DNA of 64,000 nt from Rhodococcus triatomae (GTDB lineage Bacteria; Actinomycetota; Actinomycetes; Mycobacteriales; Mycobacteriaceae): positions 1,488,001 to 1,552,000 of the forward strand of contig NZ_CP048814.1 of assembly GCF_014217785.1 (NCBI RefSeq). The letters run 5' to 3'. Shown here one piece after another: positions 1 to 8,497 of this stretch. The notes under the pieces were generated by a model. The model had not been told where the DNA came from. It did not search any database and saw only the letters and a program-made list of their open reading frames with translations. The translations under genes and the position numbers were made by a program. Each line of letters begins with the position of its first letter. Position 1 is the stretch's first letter.

Positions 1-86
1 ATCGGGTCGACGAGGACGGCAAGATCGTGTCGCTGCGGGCATTCTGGGAGTTCGAGCGTGCCATGAAGACGGTACGCAAGGCCTGA
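1..86 (+). CDS. SnoaL/NTF2-like protein, possible steroid delta-isomerase (3' end only)
   Basis: Only the last 27 codons lie in the window, ending in TGA at 84-86. The reading frame (codons starting at position 3) gives a C-terminus with an acidic-glycine turn, then a strand with Phe-Trp-Glu and a basic tail. This is how many ketosteroid-isomerase-like NTF2 proteins of actinobacteria end. Such proteins are small alpha+beta cone folds that isomerise or hydrate steroid intermediates, or have no known activity. The neighbouring cyp125 and fadA5 genes make a steroid role plausible. With so little sequence the family call is tentative and the function is inference. Confidence 0.45.
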   Translation, partial: RVDEDGKIVSLRAFWEFERAMKTVRKA

Positions 87-128
87 CGGTTCCCCTGCGG
101 ATCTTCGACGAACCGCGGATCGACCTGC

Positions 129-617
129 TCAGGTAGGTCGCCGAGAGGGCGTGTCGCCCGATGAGAGACGTCTGCCCAGGTGAAGAACCGGGAACGGACG
201 CCCGTCTCCGTCGGTCGCCGATCGACCCAGAACGACGAACCCGTGATGCCGGTAGAAGCCGACGGCCTGCGGGTTCTGCTCGTTGACGTCCAGACGCAGA
301 TCGGGATGGTTCTCGATCGCACACGACAGAAGCGCGGAACCGACGCCCTTCCCGCGGCAGCCGCTGTCGACGAACAGCATCTCGAGTGAGTGACCCGCGA
401 GCCCGGAGAATCCCACCGGCGTCTCCCCTATCTCCGCGACCGTCACTGCGACGGCGGGGAGATAGTCGCCGAGCATCCGCGACTCGTAGAAGTCGACGTC
501 CTCCGGAGTGAGGAAGTCGTGGGTTGCCTCGACGGCGCTCTGCCAGATGCGCACGAGCGCCGGCCACTCCGCCTCACCGTCACACGGGCGGAGAACGAGT
601 CCCTCGGATGCGCTCAT
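129..617 (-). CDS. GNAT-family N-acetyltransferase (YjaB-like)
   Basis: The 162-residue protein is a single GNAT domain. Landmarks are an N-terminal beta strand ending in RPCDG, a helix with a THDFL segment, the acetyl-CoA pyrophosphate loop CRGKGVGSALL near residues 88-98, and a C-terminal DVNEQNPQAVGFYRHHGF stretch. That last combination is typical of E. coli YjaB and its relatives, which bind acetyl-CoA; their acceptor substrate is not well defined. The ATG at 617 gives normal length. The gene converges on the steroid isomerase-like gene upstream and lies downstream of cyp125 on the same strand, separated from it by a strong hairpin, so it is probably a separate transcription unit. Family call firm, substrate unknown. 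Confidence 0.85.
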   Translation of the reverse strand: MSASEGLVLRPCDGEAEWPALVRIWQSAVEATHDFLTPEDVDFYESRMLGDYLPAVAVTVAEIGETPVGFSGLAGHSLEMLFVDSGCRGKGVGSALLSCAIENHPDLRLDVNEQNPQAVGFYRHHGFVVLGRSATDGDGRPFPVLHLGRRLSSGDTPSRRPT

Positions 618-742
618 GGAGACATACCCAAGACGGTGGAAGGCGAGTCGTCAACCGGTTTTCGGCCCGGAGTCGACGCCGGCGGCGTTCGGATCATCCG
701 GCGCGCGACAGCATGCAGAACTCCCGAGGGGACGACGACAAA

Positions 743-786
743 CGGCGGCGGCGTCAGGGGATGAGGGAACCCTGACGCCGCCGCCG
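743..786 (-). terminator. GC-rich hairpin after cyp125
   Basis: Arms 743-759 and 770-786 are perfect 17-bp complements around a 10-nt loop, just past the cyp125 stop codon. There is no clear T-run, which is usual for actinobacterial intrinsic terminators or 3' stabilising hairpins. Confidence 0.75.
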
Positions 787-807
787 CGTCCTGTCGGTGG
801 TTGCTCG

Positions 808-2061
808 CTAATGATCGACCGGGCAGCCACCCTTGGTACCGTAATTCACCGGGAACTCCTTGATTCCGTTGAGCCACCCGGAACGGAGCCGACGGGGATC
901 GCCGAGGCCGCTGATGTCCGGAAGATGATCCGCGATCGCGTTGAAGATCAGATCGATCTCCAGCCGTGCCAGGTTGGCGCCGAGGCAGTAGTGCGCACCG
1001 GTGCCGCCGAACCCGACGTGCGGGTTCGGGTCCCGCATGATGTCGAATTTCTCGGGATTCTCGAAGGCCTCCTCGTCGAAATTCGCGGAGCCGTAGAGCA
1101 TCACCACTCGCTGGCCCTTCTTGATCTGTACCCCGTTCAGGTCCGTGTCCTCGAGCGCGGTGCGCTGGAAGGAGTTGACCGGAGTCGCCCATCGCACGAT
1201 CTCGTCCGCGGCCGTCTTGGGCCGCTCCTTCTTGTAGAGCTCCCACTGATCGGGATTGTCGAGGAATGCGATCATCCCGTGCGTGATGGCGTTGCGGGTG
1301 GTCTCGTTGCCCGCGACGGCGAGCAGGATCACGAAGAATCCGAACTCCTCGGGAGCGAGCTCGTTGCCGTCGATGTCCGCCTCGATGAGCGTGGTGACGA
1401 TGTCGTCGGCCGGGCACTTCTTGCGCTCGTCGGCCATCGCATAGGCATACCCGAGGATCTCCATCGAGGCGGCCTGCGGATCGATGTCCAGCTCCGGATC
1501 GTCGTAGCCGGTCATCTGGTTCGACCAGTCGAACACCTTGAGCCGGTCCTCCTGGGGCACGCCCAGCAATTCCGCAATCGCCTGCAGCGGAAGCTCACAG
1601 GCCACCTGGGTCACGAAATCGCCCGCGCCGCTCTCGGCGGCGGCAGCGACGATCCGCTCCGCGCGCTCGGTGAGTTCCTCGCGCAGGCTGTTGATCGCCC
1701 GCGGCGTGAAACCCCGGGACACCAGCTTGCGGAGCTTGGTGTGCTCGGGTGCGTCCTTGTTGATCAGGATCGCGCGCTGCATTTCGATGTTCTCGCGGGG
1801 GATGTCGTCGGCGAAGCGGACGATCGCGGTGTTCTCGAAGGTCGAGAAGACGTCGCTGCGCCGGGACACCTCCTTGACGTCCTCGAGCTTGCTGACGACC
1901 CAGAACCCGTCGTCGTGGAATCCGCCGACCTCGGGGGGCTGCGGGCACCACCAGATCGGGGCAGACTTCCGCAGTTCGGCGAACTCCCCGTACGGGATCC
2001 GTTCGGCATAGATGTCGGGATCGGTGGGATCGAACCCCTGCAAAGTGTCGGGCTGTGCCAC
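808..2061 (-). CDS. cyp125: Cytochrome P450 CYP125, cholesterol C26(27)-monooxygenase
   Basis: The 417-residue protein matches the CYP125 family over its length. It has the N-terminal GFDPTDPDIYAERIP block, the I-helix oxygen-activation motif AGNETTRN, an EIVR (ExxR) helix and the heme loop GFGGTGAHYCLG with ligand Cys359. CYP125 enzymes oxidise the terminal methyl of the cholesterol side chain to alcohol, aldehyde and acid using ferredoxin and ferredoxin reductase, which starts side-chain beta-oxidation. The gene is divergent from fadA5, as in M. tuberculosis Rv3545c/Rv3546, and a KstR-type operator lies 52 bp upstream of its start. Sequence runs from the extreme N-terminus without disruption. 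A related C26 hydroxylase (CYP142) is less likely given the gene order. Confidence 0.95.
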   Translation of the reverse strand: MAQPDTLQGFDPTDPDIYAERIPYGEFAELRKSAPIWWCPQPPEVGGFHDDGFWVVSKLEDVKEVSRRSDVFSTFENTAIVRFADDIPRENIEMQRAILINKDAPEHTKLRKLVSRGFTPRAINSLREELTERAERIVAAAAESGAGDFVTQVACELPLQAIAELLGVPQEDRLKVFDWSNQMTGYDDPELDIDPQAASMEILGYAYAMADERKKCPADDIVTTLIEADIDGNELAPEEFGFFVILLAVAGNETTRNAITHGMIAFLDNPDQWELYKKERPKTAADEIVRWATPVNSFQRTALEDTDLNGVQIKKGQRVVMLYGSANFDEEAFENPEKFDIMRDPNPHVGFGGTGAHYCLGANLARLEIDLIFNAIADHLPDISGLGDPRRLRSGWLNGIKEFPVNYGTKGGCPVDH

Positions 2062-2110
2062 TGACTGTCTCCTGCCCTCTGCTACACCACTCAGTTGTGT
2101 GGAAAGCTGA

Positions 2111-3926
<1,816 letters not shown>

Positions 3927-3958
3927 AGCGAAATCGGCACCGAGAAAAAGGGGTTCCC

Positions 3959-4609
3959 ATGGCCACGTCATCGGTTCAGGATCAGATCCACGACCGGCGC
4001 GAACTCACCGCGGCGCTGGTACGCGCCCTCGAACGGCGCCACGAGGTCCTCGATGCCGTGGTCGACAGCGAGGACCACGCCGCCGCGGTCAGCGCGGTCG
4101 CGGGTCTGCTCGATGCGTCGGAAGCACACGCCGAGGCGGTGCTGAATCTGACCTTCCGCAGGCTGACCAAGAGCGAACGGCGACGCACCCAGTCCGAGCT
4201 CGAGGATCTCGATGCCACGCTGGAATGGACGGCGATCGACCGACCGGCGAGCACGGGCACCACGTTCCGGCTGCGCGACTTCACGGAATCCGACGCCGAG
4301 TTGTTCCGGCGTCGGTGCGGCGAACAGTACCCCGACTGGGCGGGCGACCGGATCGAGAAGGAGCGCGCCGAGGGCGTCGAGCGAATCGAGGACGAGTCGG
4401 CGGCGTGGTTCGTCGCCGAGGACACCGAGTCGGGCGACACCGTCGGGCTCGTCTTCGGCGAGCTCTCCGGCCGCGAGGTGGACGTCGCGATCTGGATCGC
4501 CCCGGAGATGCGCAAGCGCGGCTACGGCACCGCAGCCGTCAAGCACAGCCGTCGCCAGTTGGCTGCCGAGTTCCCCGGAACGGTGCTGGTGGTGCGCGCA
4601 CCGGCGTGA
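3959..4609 (+). CDS. Fusion of a GyrA-like helical segment with a GNAT acetyltransferase
   Basis: The 216-residue protein begins at the ATG at 3959. Residues about 8-85 form a charged helical region (RRELTAALVRALERRHEVL ... ASEAHAEAVLNLTFRRLTKSER). This resembles the long-helix/connector part of DNA gyrase subunit A, where the usual reading is close to QAQAILDMQLRRLAALER. The rest, from about residue 100, is a GNAT domain with strand FRLRDFTESD, a VGLVFGEL strand and the CoA loop RKRGYGTAAVK. The gyrase catalytic tyrosine and breakage domain are absent, so this is not a topoisomerase. It might modify a DNA-associated target or only use the helices to dimerise. The gene follows the Ddn-like gene by 32 bp. 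Confidence 0.7.
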   Translation: MATSSVQDQIHDRRELTAALVRALERRHEVLDAVVDSEDHAAAVSAVAGLLDASEAHAEAVLNLTFRRLTKSERRRTQSELEDLDATLEWTAIDRPASTGTTFRLRDFTESDAELFRRRCGEQYPDWAGDRIEKERAEGVERIEDESAAWFVAEDTESGDTVGLVFGELSGREVDVAIWIAPEMRKRGYGTAAVKHSRRQLAAEFPGTVLVVRAPA

Positions 4610-4632
4610 GCCCGACAGGGCGAGCAACCATT

Positions 4633-4665
4633 CTTCAACAAACTGTTGACAACGATTCGTTGAAG
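4633..4665. promoter_or_regulatory. Interlaced CAAC/GTTG inverted repeats, candidate operator
   Basis: The site starts CTTCAAC and ends GTTGAAG, a perfect outer 7-bp inverted repeat, and contains an inner GTTGaCAAC palindrome, giving four alternating half-sites. It ends 16 bp before the start at 4681. It could bind the HTH protein encoded there or another dimeric regulator. Confidence 0.5.
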
Positions 4666-4680
4666 AGTCATGGTGGAGTC

Positions 4681-5106
4681 ATGTCCGAACACGAACTCCC
4701 CGACCAGGGCCCACCCGCCGAGAGCTCCGGGGATCGCGCGCGGCGCGAGTACTCCGGCCTCTTCCGTATCGCCGAACGCCACGCCGACACCCCTGAGCGC
4801 CGCGCCCGAGCCTCGCACCCCGCGATGCTCGGGCCCGCGGAGGCCGTCCGGATCGTGGCCGGCCTGTGCGCCGGTTCGCTGACGCTCGACGCCGATGAAC
4901 CGGAAGTCGACGACGAGGACGTCACCGCCGCCCTGGCGTTGTTGCCCAAGGCCCGCGCGGAGACGGACCAGCTCGAGGCGGTCTTCCTCGAGGCCGCGCG
5001 CACCCGCGGAATGACGTGGCAGAGCATCGGTGTCGCACTCGGGCTCGGCAGCGCCCAAGCCGCTAAACAACGGCACGACCGTCTCGTGAGGCGAGCAGGG
5101 CCCTAG
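4681..5106 (+). CDS. Small acidic protein with C-terminal helix-turn-helix
   Basis: I do not recognise a named family. The 141-residue product is rich in Glu, Asp and Ala up to about residue 100. It then ends with RTRGMTWQSIGVALGLGS and a basic segment KQRHDRLVRR, which reads as a helix-turn-helix (W-x-x-I-G-x-x-L-G) followed by a recognition helix. Similar tails occur in short actinobacterial DNA-binding proteins. The ATG at 4681 is preceded by GGTGGAGTC, and the interlaced inverted repeat at 4633-4665 lies immediately upstream, so autoregulation is a reasonable guess. It may be cotranscribed with the GyrA-GNAT fusion gene 71 bp upstream. Confidence 0.6.
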   Translation: MSEHELPDQGPPAESSGDRARREYSGLFRIAERHADTPERRARASHPAMLGPAEAVRIVAGLCAGSLTLDADEPEVDDEDVTAALALLPKARAETDQLEAVFLEAARTRGMTWQSIGVALGLGSAQAAKQRHDRLVRRAGP

Positions 5107-5267
5107 TGCGACTCTCGACATCGCCACCGGCCGGTTCGGCTCCTGGCGGAGAATCACCACTTCTTGTCCGACTTCGACCTGGTCGCAGGTCCTGAACGGC
5201 CCCTAACCTCCACAGCAGGAGCACATCCGAGCCGATTCGGGGTGCCAGGAGAAGGGAACTCACCGGG

Positions 5268-5765
5268 ATGCCGACACGATCGAGGCACAACCGACCGGCG
5301 GTCACCGCACTGCTCGCCCTGTCGCTGACGGGCGTCCTGGCGGCGTGCGCCTCGAACGACGAGGAACCGGGCCCGTCGAACGTCGGCGCCGCGACATCGG
5401 AAGCCAACCGAGAACTGGTCATCGACTTCTACGACAGGTTCTTCAACGAACACGACACCTCGGCGGCATCGGTGATCACCGACGACTACACGCAGCACAA
5501 CCCGAATGTGCCGGACGGCAAGGAGCCTTTCGTCGGCTACTTCACCGAGTACTTCGCGGACAACCCCGAATCCCGCAACCGCATCGTGCGGAGTGCCGTC
5601 GACGGCGATCTCGTGTACCTGCACGTGCACTCGACCGACGGTTCGAACGATCGAGGTTCCGCCGTCGTCGACATCTTCCGCGTGCACGACGAGAGGATCG
5701 TCGAACACTGGGACGTCATACAGGAGGTTCCGGAGACGGCGGCCAATCAGAACGGGATGTTCTGA
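5268..5765 (+). CDS. Secreted lipoprotein with SnoaL-like domain
   Basis: The 165-residue protein opens with a basic n-region, a hydrophobic stretch (ALLALSLTGVLAAC) and a lipobox LAAC with the lipidated cysteine near residue 27. A Ser/Glu-rich linker follows. From about residue 45 there is a SnoaL-like NTF2 fold: a helix with VIDFYDRFFNEHD, the VITDDYTQHNP segment seen in SnoaL and predicted ester-cyclase proteins, and a final strand with EHWDVIQEVP. These proteins act as small polyketide cyclases or hydrolases, but lipoprotein versions have no defined substrate. It converges on the last gene of the 22-gene array, overlapping its end by 19 bp. Secretion is well supported, enzyme activity is not. 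Confidence 0.8.
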   Translation: MPTRSRHNRPAVTALLALSLTGVLAACASNDEEPGPSNVGAATSEANRELVIDFYDRFFNEHDTSAASVITDDYTQHNPNVPDGKEPFVGYFTEYFADNPESRNRIVRSAVDGDLVYLHVHSTDGSNDRGSAVVDIFRVHDERIVEHWDVIQEVPETAANQNGMF

Positions 5766-6208
5766 CCGGCCGCTCGAACGCCGTGGGCGACGCCCTGCGC
5801 CTCGATCTCCACGGTCAGCCCGGGATCGACCAAGCCGGACACCTCCACCAGGGTCGAGCAGGGCGCCGCGCCGGTGAACACCTCGGAACGCGCCCTGCCG
5901 ACGGCGGCCTTGTCGGCGATATCGGTGAGATAGATCCGCAGCACGACGATGTCGGCGACCGTCGCCCCGCACGCCTCGGTGAGGACCCTCACGCGGCGAA
6001 ATGCCTCGACCGCCTGACGATACGGGTCGGCTCCGCCGACGATGCCGTCCGGGCCACCCGCGTGCATCCCGGAGAGGAAGAACTGGTCGCCGACCACCCT
6101 GGCGTTGCTGAACACGGCCGCACCACTGCGGCTTCCGACTCGAGGCGGCTCCGGCACGGACGGTGCGGACACCACGGCGCGCACCGTCCGTGCCGTCTCG
6201 CCGGTCAC
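5747..6208 (-). CDS. RidA/YjgF-family protein without the catalytic arginine
   Basis: The start is the GTG at 6208, which overlaps the preceding stop in a GTGA; the longer frame upstream is out of register with the family. The 153-residue product shows the Rid fold (VVGDQFFLSGMHA, VVLRIYLTDIADK, final TVEIEAQGVA). Archetypal RidA enzymes hydrolyse 2-imino acids using an arginine in a P-A-R-(S/A)-F segment. Here the equivalent reads APCSTLVEV, so the arginine is replaced by serine. It may bind or process another intermediate, as proposed for divergent Rid subfamilies. It is the last of the 22 minus-strand genes and the second RidA-like gene in the array. Confidence 0.8.
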   Translation of the reverse strand: MTGETARTVRAVVSAPSVPEPPRVGSRSGAAVFSNARVVGDQFFLSGMHAGGPDGIVGGADPYRQAVEAFRRVRVLTEACGATVADIVVLRIYLTDIADKAAVGRARSEVFTGAAPCSTLVEVSGLVDPGLTVEIEAQGVAHGVRAAGQNIPF

Positions 6209-6540
6209 GCCGTCGCCCGACGCTCGTCGGACTCGCGGGTGAGGCGCTCGCGCACCGGCAGGAAGTCGTACGTCGGGTAGAAGTCGGTGCCGAAGACGCC
6301 CCAGGCTCGACGCTCGAGTTCGACATTGACGGCGTTCAACTTCGAAGCAGGTAGCCGCAGGGTCACGATCTGTCCGATGCCCATCGCCACCACCCACGAG
6401 ACGACCTCACAGCCCTCCGGCGGAAAACCGTGCCACCAGTCGGCACCGTCGAGCCTGTCCTGCAACTGTTCCAGGTTCTGTGTCTGGTCGTGCCGGAGGA
6501 ACACGGTGAGCAGCATCGTGTCCGGGTCCGGCTCGCTCAC
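6205..6540 (-). CDS. Small conserved protein of a Rieske oxygenase cluster, function unknown
   Basis: The likely start is the GTG at 6540, overlapping the Rieske gene stop (GTGA). It gives 111 residues starting MSEPDPDTMLLTVFL. Recognisable parts are LLTVFLRHDQTQ, a WWHGFPPEG segment, VVSWVVAMGIGQIVTLRLP and a WGVFGTDFYPTYDFLPV tail. The strand-helix-strand pattern suggests a ferredoxin-like alpha/beta-barrel, the fold of muconolactone isomerase, EthD and YciI proteins. I cannot assign it to one of these. I recall similar short proteins next to Rieske oxygenase genes in proteobacteria. Its position between the oxygenase and a RidA gene suggests a step soon after hydroxylation. Translational coupling is likely on both sides. 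Confidence 0.7.
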   Translation of the reverse strand: MSEPDPDTMLLTVFLRHDQTQNLEQLQDRLDGADWWHGFPPEGCEVVSWVVAMGIGQIVTLRLPASKLNAVNVELERRAWGVFGTDFYPTYDFLPVRERLTRESDERRATA

Positions 6541-7625
6541 ACGAGTTCCCCCGCCAGGATCGCCGCCTGCCGCTTGGCGTCGGCGCGGTAGATGCGGCGG
6601 ATCCGGGACACGCCCAGGTCGTGCTGGTACAGGTGTTCCTCGGCATCGGCGTCGGCAGCGAGCGCCTCGAGCACCTCGCGGTCCTGTTCGAGGACCTCCC
6701 AGTGACGAGCCTCGAGCCGGGTGCGATACAGGAACCGCCACACCTCGCGCTCCCATCCCTGGACGCGACGAGTACGCCAGTGGAAGATCGCCGAGTTGTC
6801 CGCATCGATGGGCGTCGACATGCCGACGATGCCGAACACGCCTCCCGGACCGGCATTCTCGGCGTAGGGGATCTCGAGGTCCACGTAGTCCATCGAGCCC
6901 CGTACGTACTCGACCCAGTCGAAGTTCACCCCGCGCTGGTCCGTCTTCTCGAAGAAGAATCCCCGATCGGTCTCGCGGATGCGGAACCGGGCAGAGGTAT
7001 CGCCACCGAACATCGAATGCGAATCACGGTGCAGGAACGCGCCGTGCATCGGATCGAGCACGTTGTCCATGTAGAAGCGCCAGGGTCCCGCCCACTCCGC
7101 GAAGTTGGGGAACCAGGACACCTCCGGATCGGCCAGACGGTCCGGAAGCACGAAGGGCGTCGGCTCGGAATCCGCGGTGAGCGGCACGAAGGCGAAGATG
7201 ATGTCGGCTGCCTCGACGACCTTCAGCGACACCGTCGCCTGCTTGCCCTCGAGGGCACACCCGGGCATGCCGGGCACCGAGACGACCGTGCCGGTGCCGT
7301 CGACCTGCACACCGTGATACTTGCAGGCGAGCCGGTCACCGAGATGCTGGCCCACGGACAGCGGCGCGCTGCGATGGGGGCACCGGTCCTCGAGCATGTG
7401 CAGCACGCCCTGGGCATCGCGGAACAGGACCCAGTCGATGTTCAGGCGGGTGACCTTCTTCGACTCCCCGGCCACGACCATGTGCGAGGGGAGGATCGGG
7501 TACCAGCGGTCCCGGAGGCCGGTTGCGGCGATGTCCTCGGCGGTGAGGTCCCGGCGGACGCCGACCGCTCGTTTGCGGGGGCCACCGGTGGCTGCCGGGG
7601 CAGGGGGCTTCGTTGCGGTGGTCAT
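6537..7625 (-). CDS. Rieske non-heme iron oxygenase, terminal oxygenase subunit
   Basis: The 362-residue protein has an N-terminal Rieske domain with CPHR then 17 residues and CKYHG (about residues 80-103). The catalytic domain contains NVLDPMHGAFLHRD, which supplies the Fe(II) ligands (D-x2-H-x4-H type) and the bridging aspartate. Length and layout fit single-component-type oxygenases such as vanillate O-demethylase VanA or phthalate oxygenases, which work as trimers without a beta subunit. Electrons would come from the PDR-type reductase at 13697-14656. Possible reactions are ring monohydroxylation or dihydroxylation, or O- or N-demethylation. The substrate cannot be read from sequence. The gene is part of the unidirectional catabolic array, starting 2 bp after the stop of the preceding small HTH gene. 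Confidence 0.92.
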   Translation of the reverse strand: MTTATKPPAPAATGGPRKRAVGVRRDLTAEDIAATGLRDRWYPILPSHMVVAGESKKVTRLNIDWVLFRDAQGVLHMLEDRCPHRSAPLSVGQHLGDRLACKYHGVQVDGTGTVVSVPGMPGCALEGKQATVSLKVVEAADIIFAFVPLTADSEPTPFVLPDRLADPEVSWFPNFAEWAGPWRFYMDNVLDPMHGAFLHRDSHSMFGGDTSARFRIRETDRGFFFEKTDQRGVNFDWVEYVRGSMDYVDLEIPYAENAGPGGVFGIVGMSTPIDADNSAIFHWRTRRVQGWEREVWRFLYRTRLEARHWEVLEQDREVLEALAADADAEEHLYQHDLGVSRIRRIYRADAKRQAAILAGELV

Positions 7626-7626
7626 C

Positions 7627-7845
7627 TCAGTCTCCCAGTCGTCGCATCTCGGCGCGAAAATTGTCCTCGGTCCATCCGCCGCCGTCGGGGGCGTGCAGAC
7701 CGAGCTCGTTGAGTCCGTCGATCAGGCCGGGAAGATCGTGCACCCCGCGGCCGAACACCTCCATGATCGAACCTGAGAGCTTCGACTCGTACGGGGTCAT
7801 CGGTAGCGGATGTGTCTGGTGGGCTTCCAGATACTGGTCAGACAT
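7627..7845 (-). CDS. 72-residue protein with recombinase-like helix-turn-helix
   Basis: The ATG at 7845 is preceded by an AGGAAG site and gives 72 residues; the upstream extension is non-homologous. Visible features are YLEAHQTHPLPMTPYE, an amphipathic helix ending GVHDLPGLIDGLNELG, and the C-terminal APDGGGWTEDNFRAEMRRLG. That C-terminus looks like the small helical domain of serine recombinases and is described as a recombinase-like helix-turn-helix. Such mini-proteins sit next to Rieske oxygenase genes in several bacteria, which argues for a role in the pathway (regulation, or a small oxygenase partner) rather than recombination. It overlaps the degenerate hydrolase gene by 8 bp and precedes the oxygenase by 1 bp. 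Confidence 0.65.
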   Translation of the reverse strand: MSDQYLEAHQTHPLPMTPYESKLSGSIMEVFGRGVHDLPGLIDGLNELGLHAPDGGGWTEDNFRAEMRRLGD

Positions 7846-8494
7846 GCACTTCCTCCTGTCGGTGCGCGCCGAGGGCACCGAGGCCCTCGGCGATGATCGT
7901 GAACGAGGTGACCCATTCGTCGAACGAGGCCCCACGCTCCCGGTGAGCGGGTACCGCGGCTCCGTCGATGACGACGAACACGCCGTTGTCGATGCCGCCC
8001 GCGAGAGCCTGGGCCGCGGACGACACGGACTCCCTGCCTCCGTCGGGCTCTGCCGAACTCGCCCTGCCTCCGTCGGGCTCTGCCGAACTCGCCCTGCCTC
8101 CGTCGGGCTGTGACGCGATGACCAGCGTCGGGGTCGTCACCCGACCCAGCAGATCCCGCTCCGTGGAAGGGGATTCGTCTGCGGGGTCGCCGAGCAGCAG
8201 GCTGACGACCAGCTCCGGGTGCCGGACTGCGAGGACGACGGCGCCGTGCGCCGCGATCCCGGTGGCGAGCACGTGCACGGGTTCTCCGACCGCCTCGATC
8301 TCGCGAGCCGACCAGGACACCCACTCGTCGAGTGTTTCTCCGCTCAGGGCGACGTGCGGCTCGATCACCCGGGCGTCCAGGTGATCGACCTGTGCGGCGA
8401 ACCAGTCCGCCGCACCACTGCGGTCGTGCAGGCACACGATCGGTCGGCACCCGGCGTCGCGCGGCTGTGACTGTGACTGTTCGGTGTCGCGCAC
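7838..8494 (-). CDS. Alpha/beta-hydrolase-fold protein with degenerate active site and tandem repeat
   Basis: The 218-residue protein starts with GTG at 8494, 3 bp after the ThDP enzyme gene. It keeps the hydrolase-fold outline: CRPIVCLHDRSGAADWF (oxyanion loop), VHVLATGIAAHGAVVLA in place of the nucleophile elbow, and ATPTLVIAS-like strand 7 (TTPTLVIASQ). The expected G-x-S-x-G is GIAAHG, so no serine nucleophile is visible. Between strand 7 and the next helix is a repeated PDGGRASSAE decapeptide (two copies and a partial third), encoded by a 30-bp tandem repeat. Either the fold has been reused for a non-hydrolytic role, or the gene is drifting. The frame is intact throughout. Confidence 0.7.
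   Translation of the reverse strand: MRDTEQSQSQPRDAGCRPIVCLHDRSGAADWFAAQVDHLDARVIEPHVALSGETLDEWVSWSAREIEAVGEPVHVLATGIAAHGAVVLAVRHPELVVSLLLGDPADESPSTERDLLGRVTTPTLVIASQPDGGRASSAEPDGGRASSAEPDGGRESVSSAAQALAGGIDNGVFVVIDGAAVPAHRERGASFDEWVTSFTIIAEGLGALGAHRQEEVHV
8032..8109. repeat. 30-bp tandem repeat inside a hydrolase-like gene
   Basis: About 2.6 copies of a 30-bp unit lie end to end; the two full copies are identical and the third breaks after the shared CCTCCGTCGGGCT. The unit is a multiple of three, so copy-number change keeps the reading frame and adds or removes ten residues. Confidence 0.9.
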
Positions 8495-8497
8495 TGG

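Noticed and set aside
508-2064. Long plus-strand open frame (518 codons) opposite cyp125
   Set aside because: It is the antisense shadow of cyp125 in high-GC DNA; the translation has no family features and cyp125 is complete on the other strand.
7627-7845. Site-specific recombinase or mobile element fragment
   Set aside because: The protein is short, complete, coupled to catabolic genes and has no catalytic recombinase domain; no inverted repeats flank it.
8032-8109. CRISPR array
   Set aside because: The 30-bp units are directly adjacent with no spacers and lie inside a coding frame.
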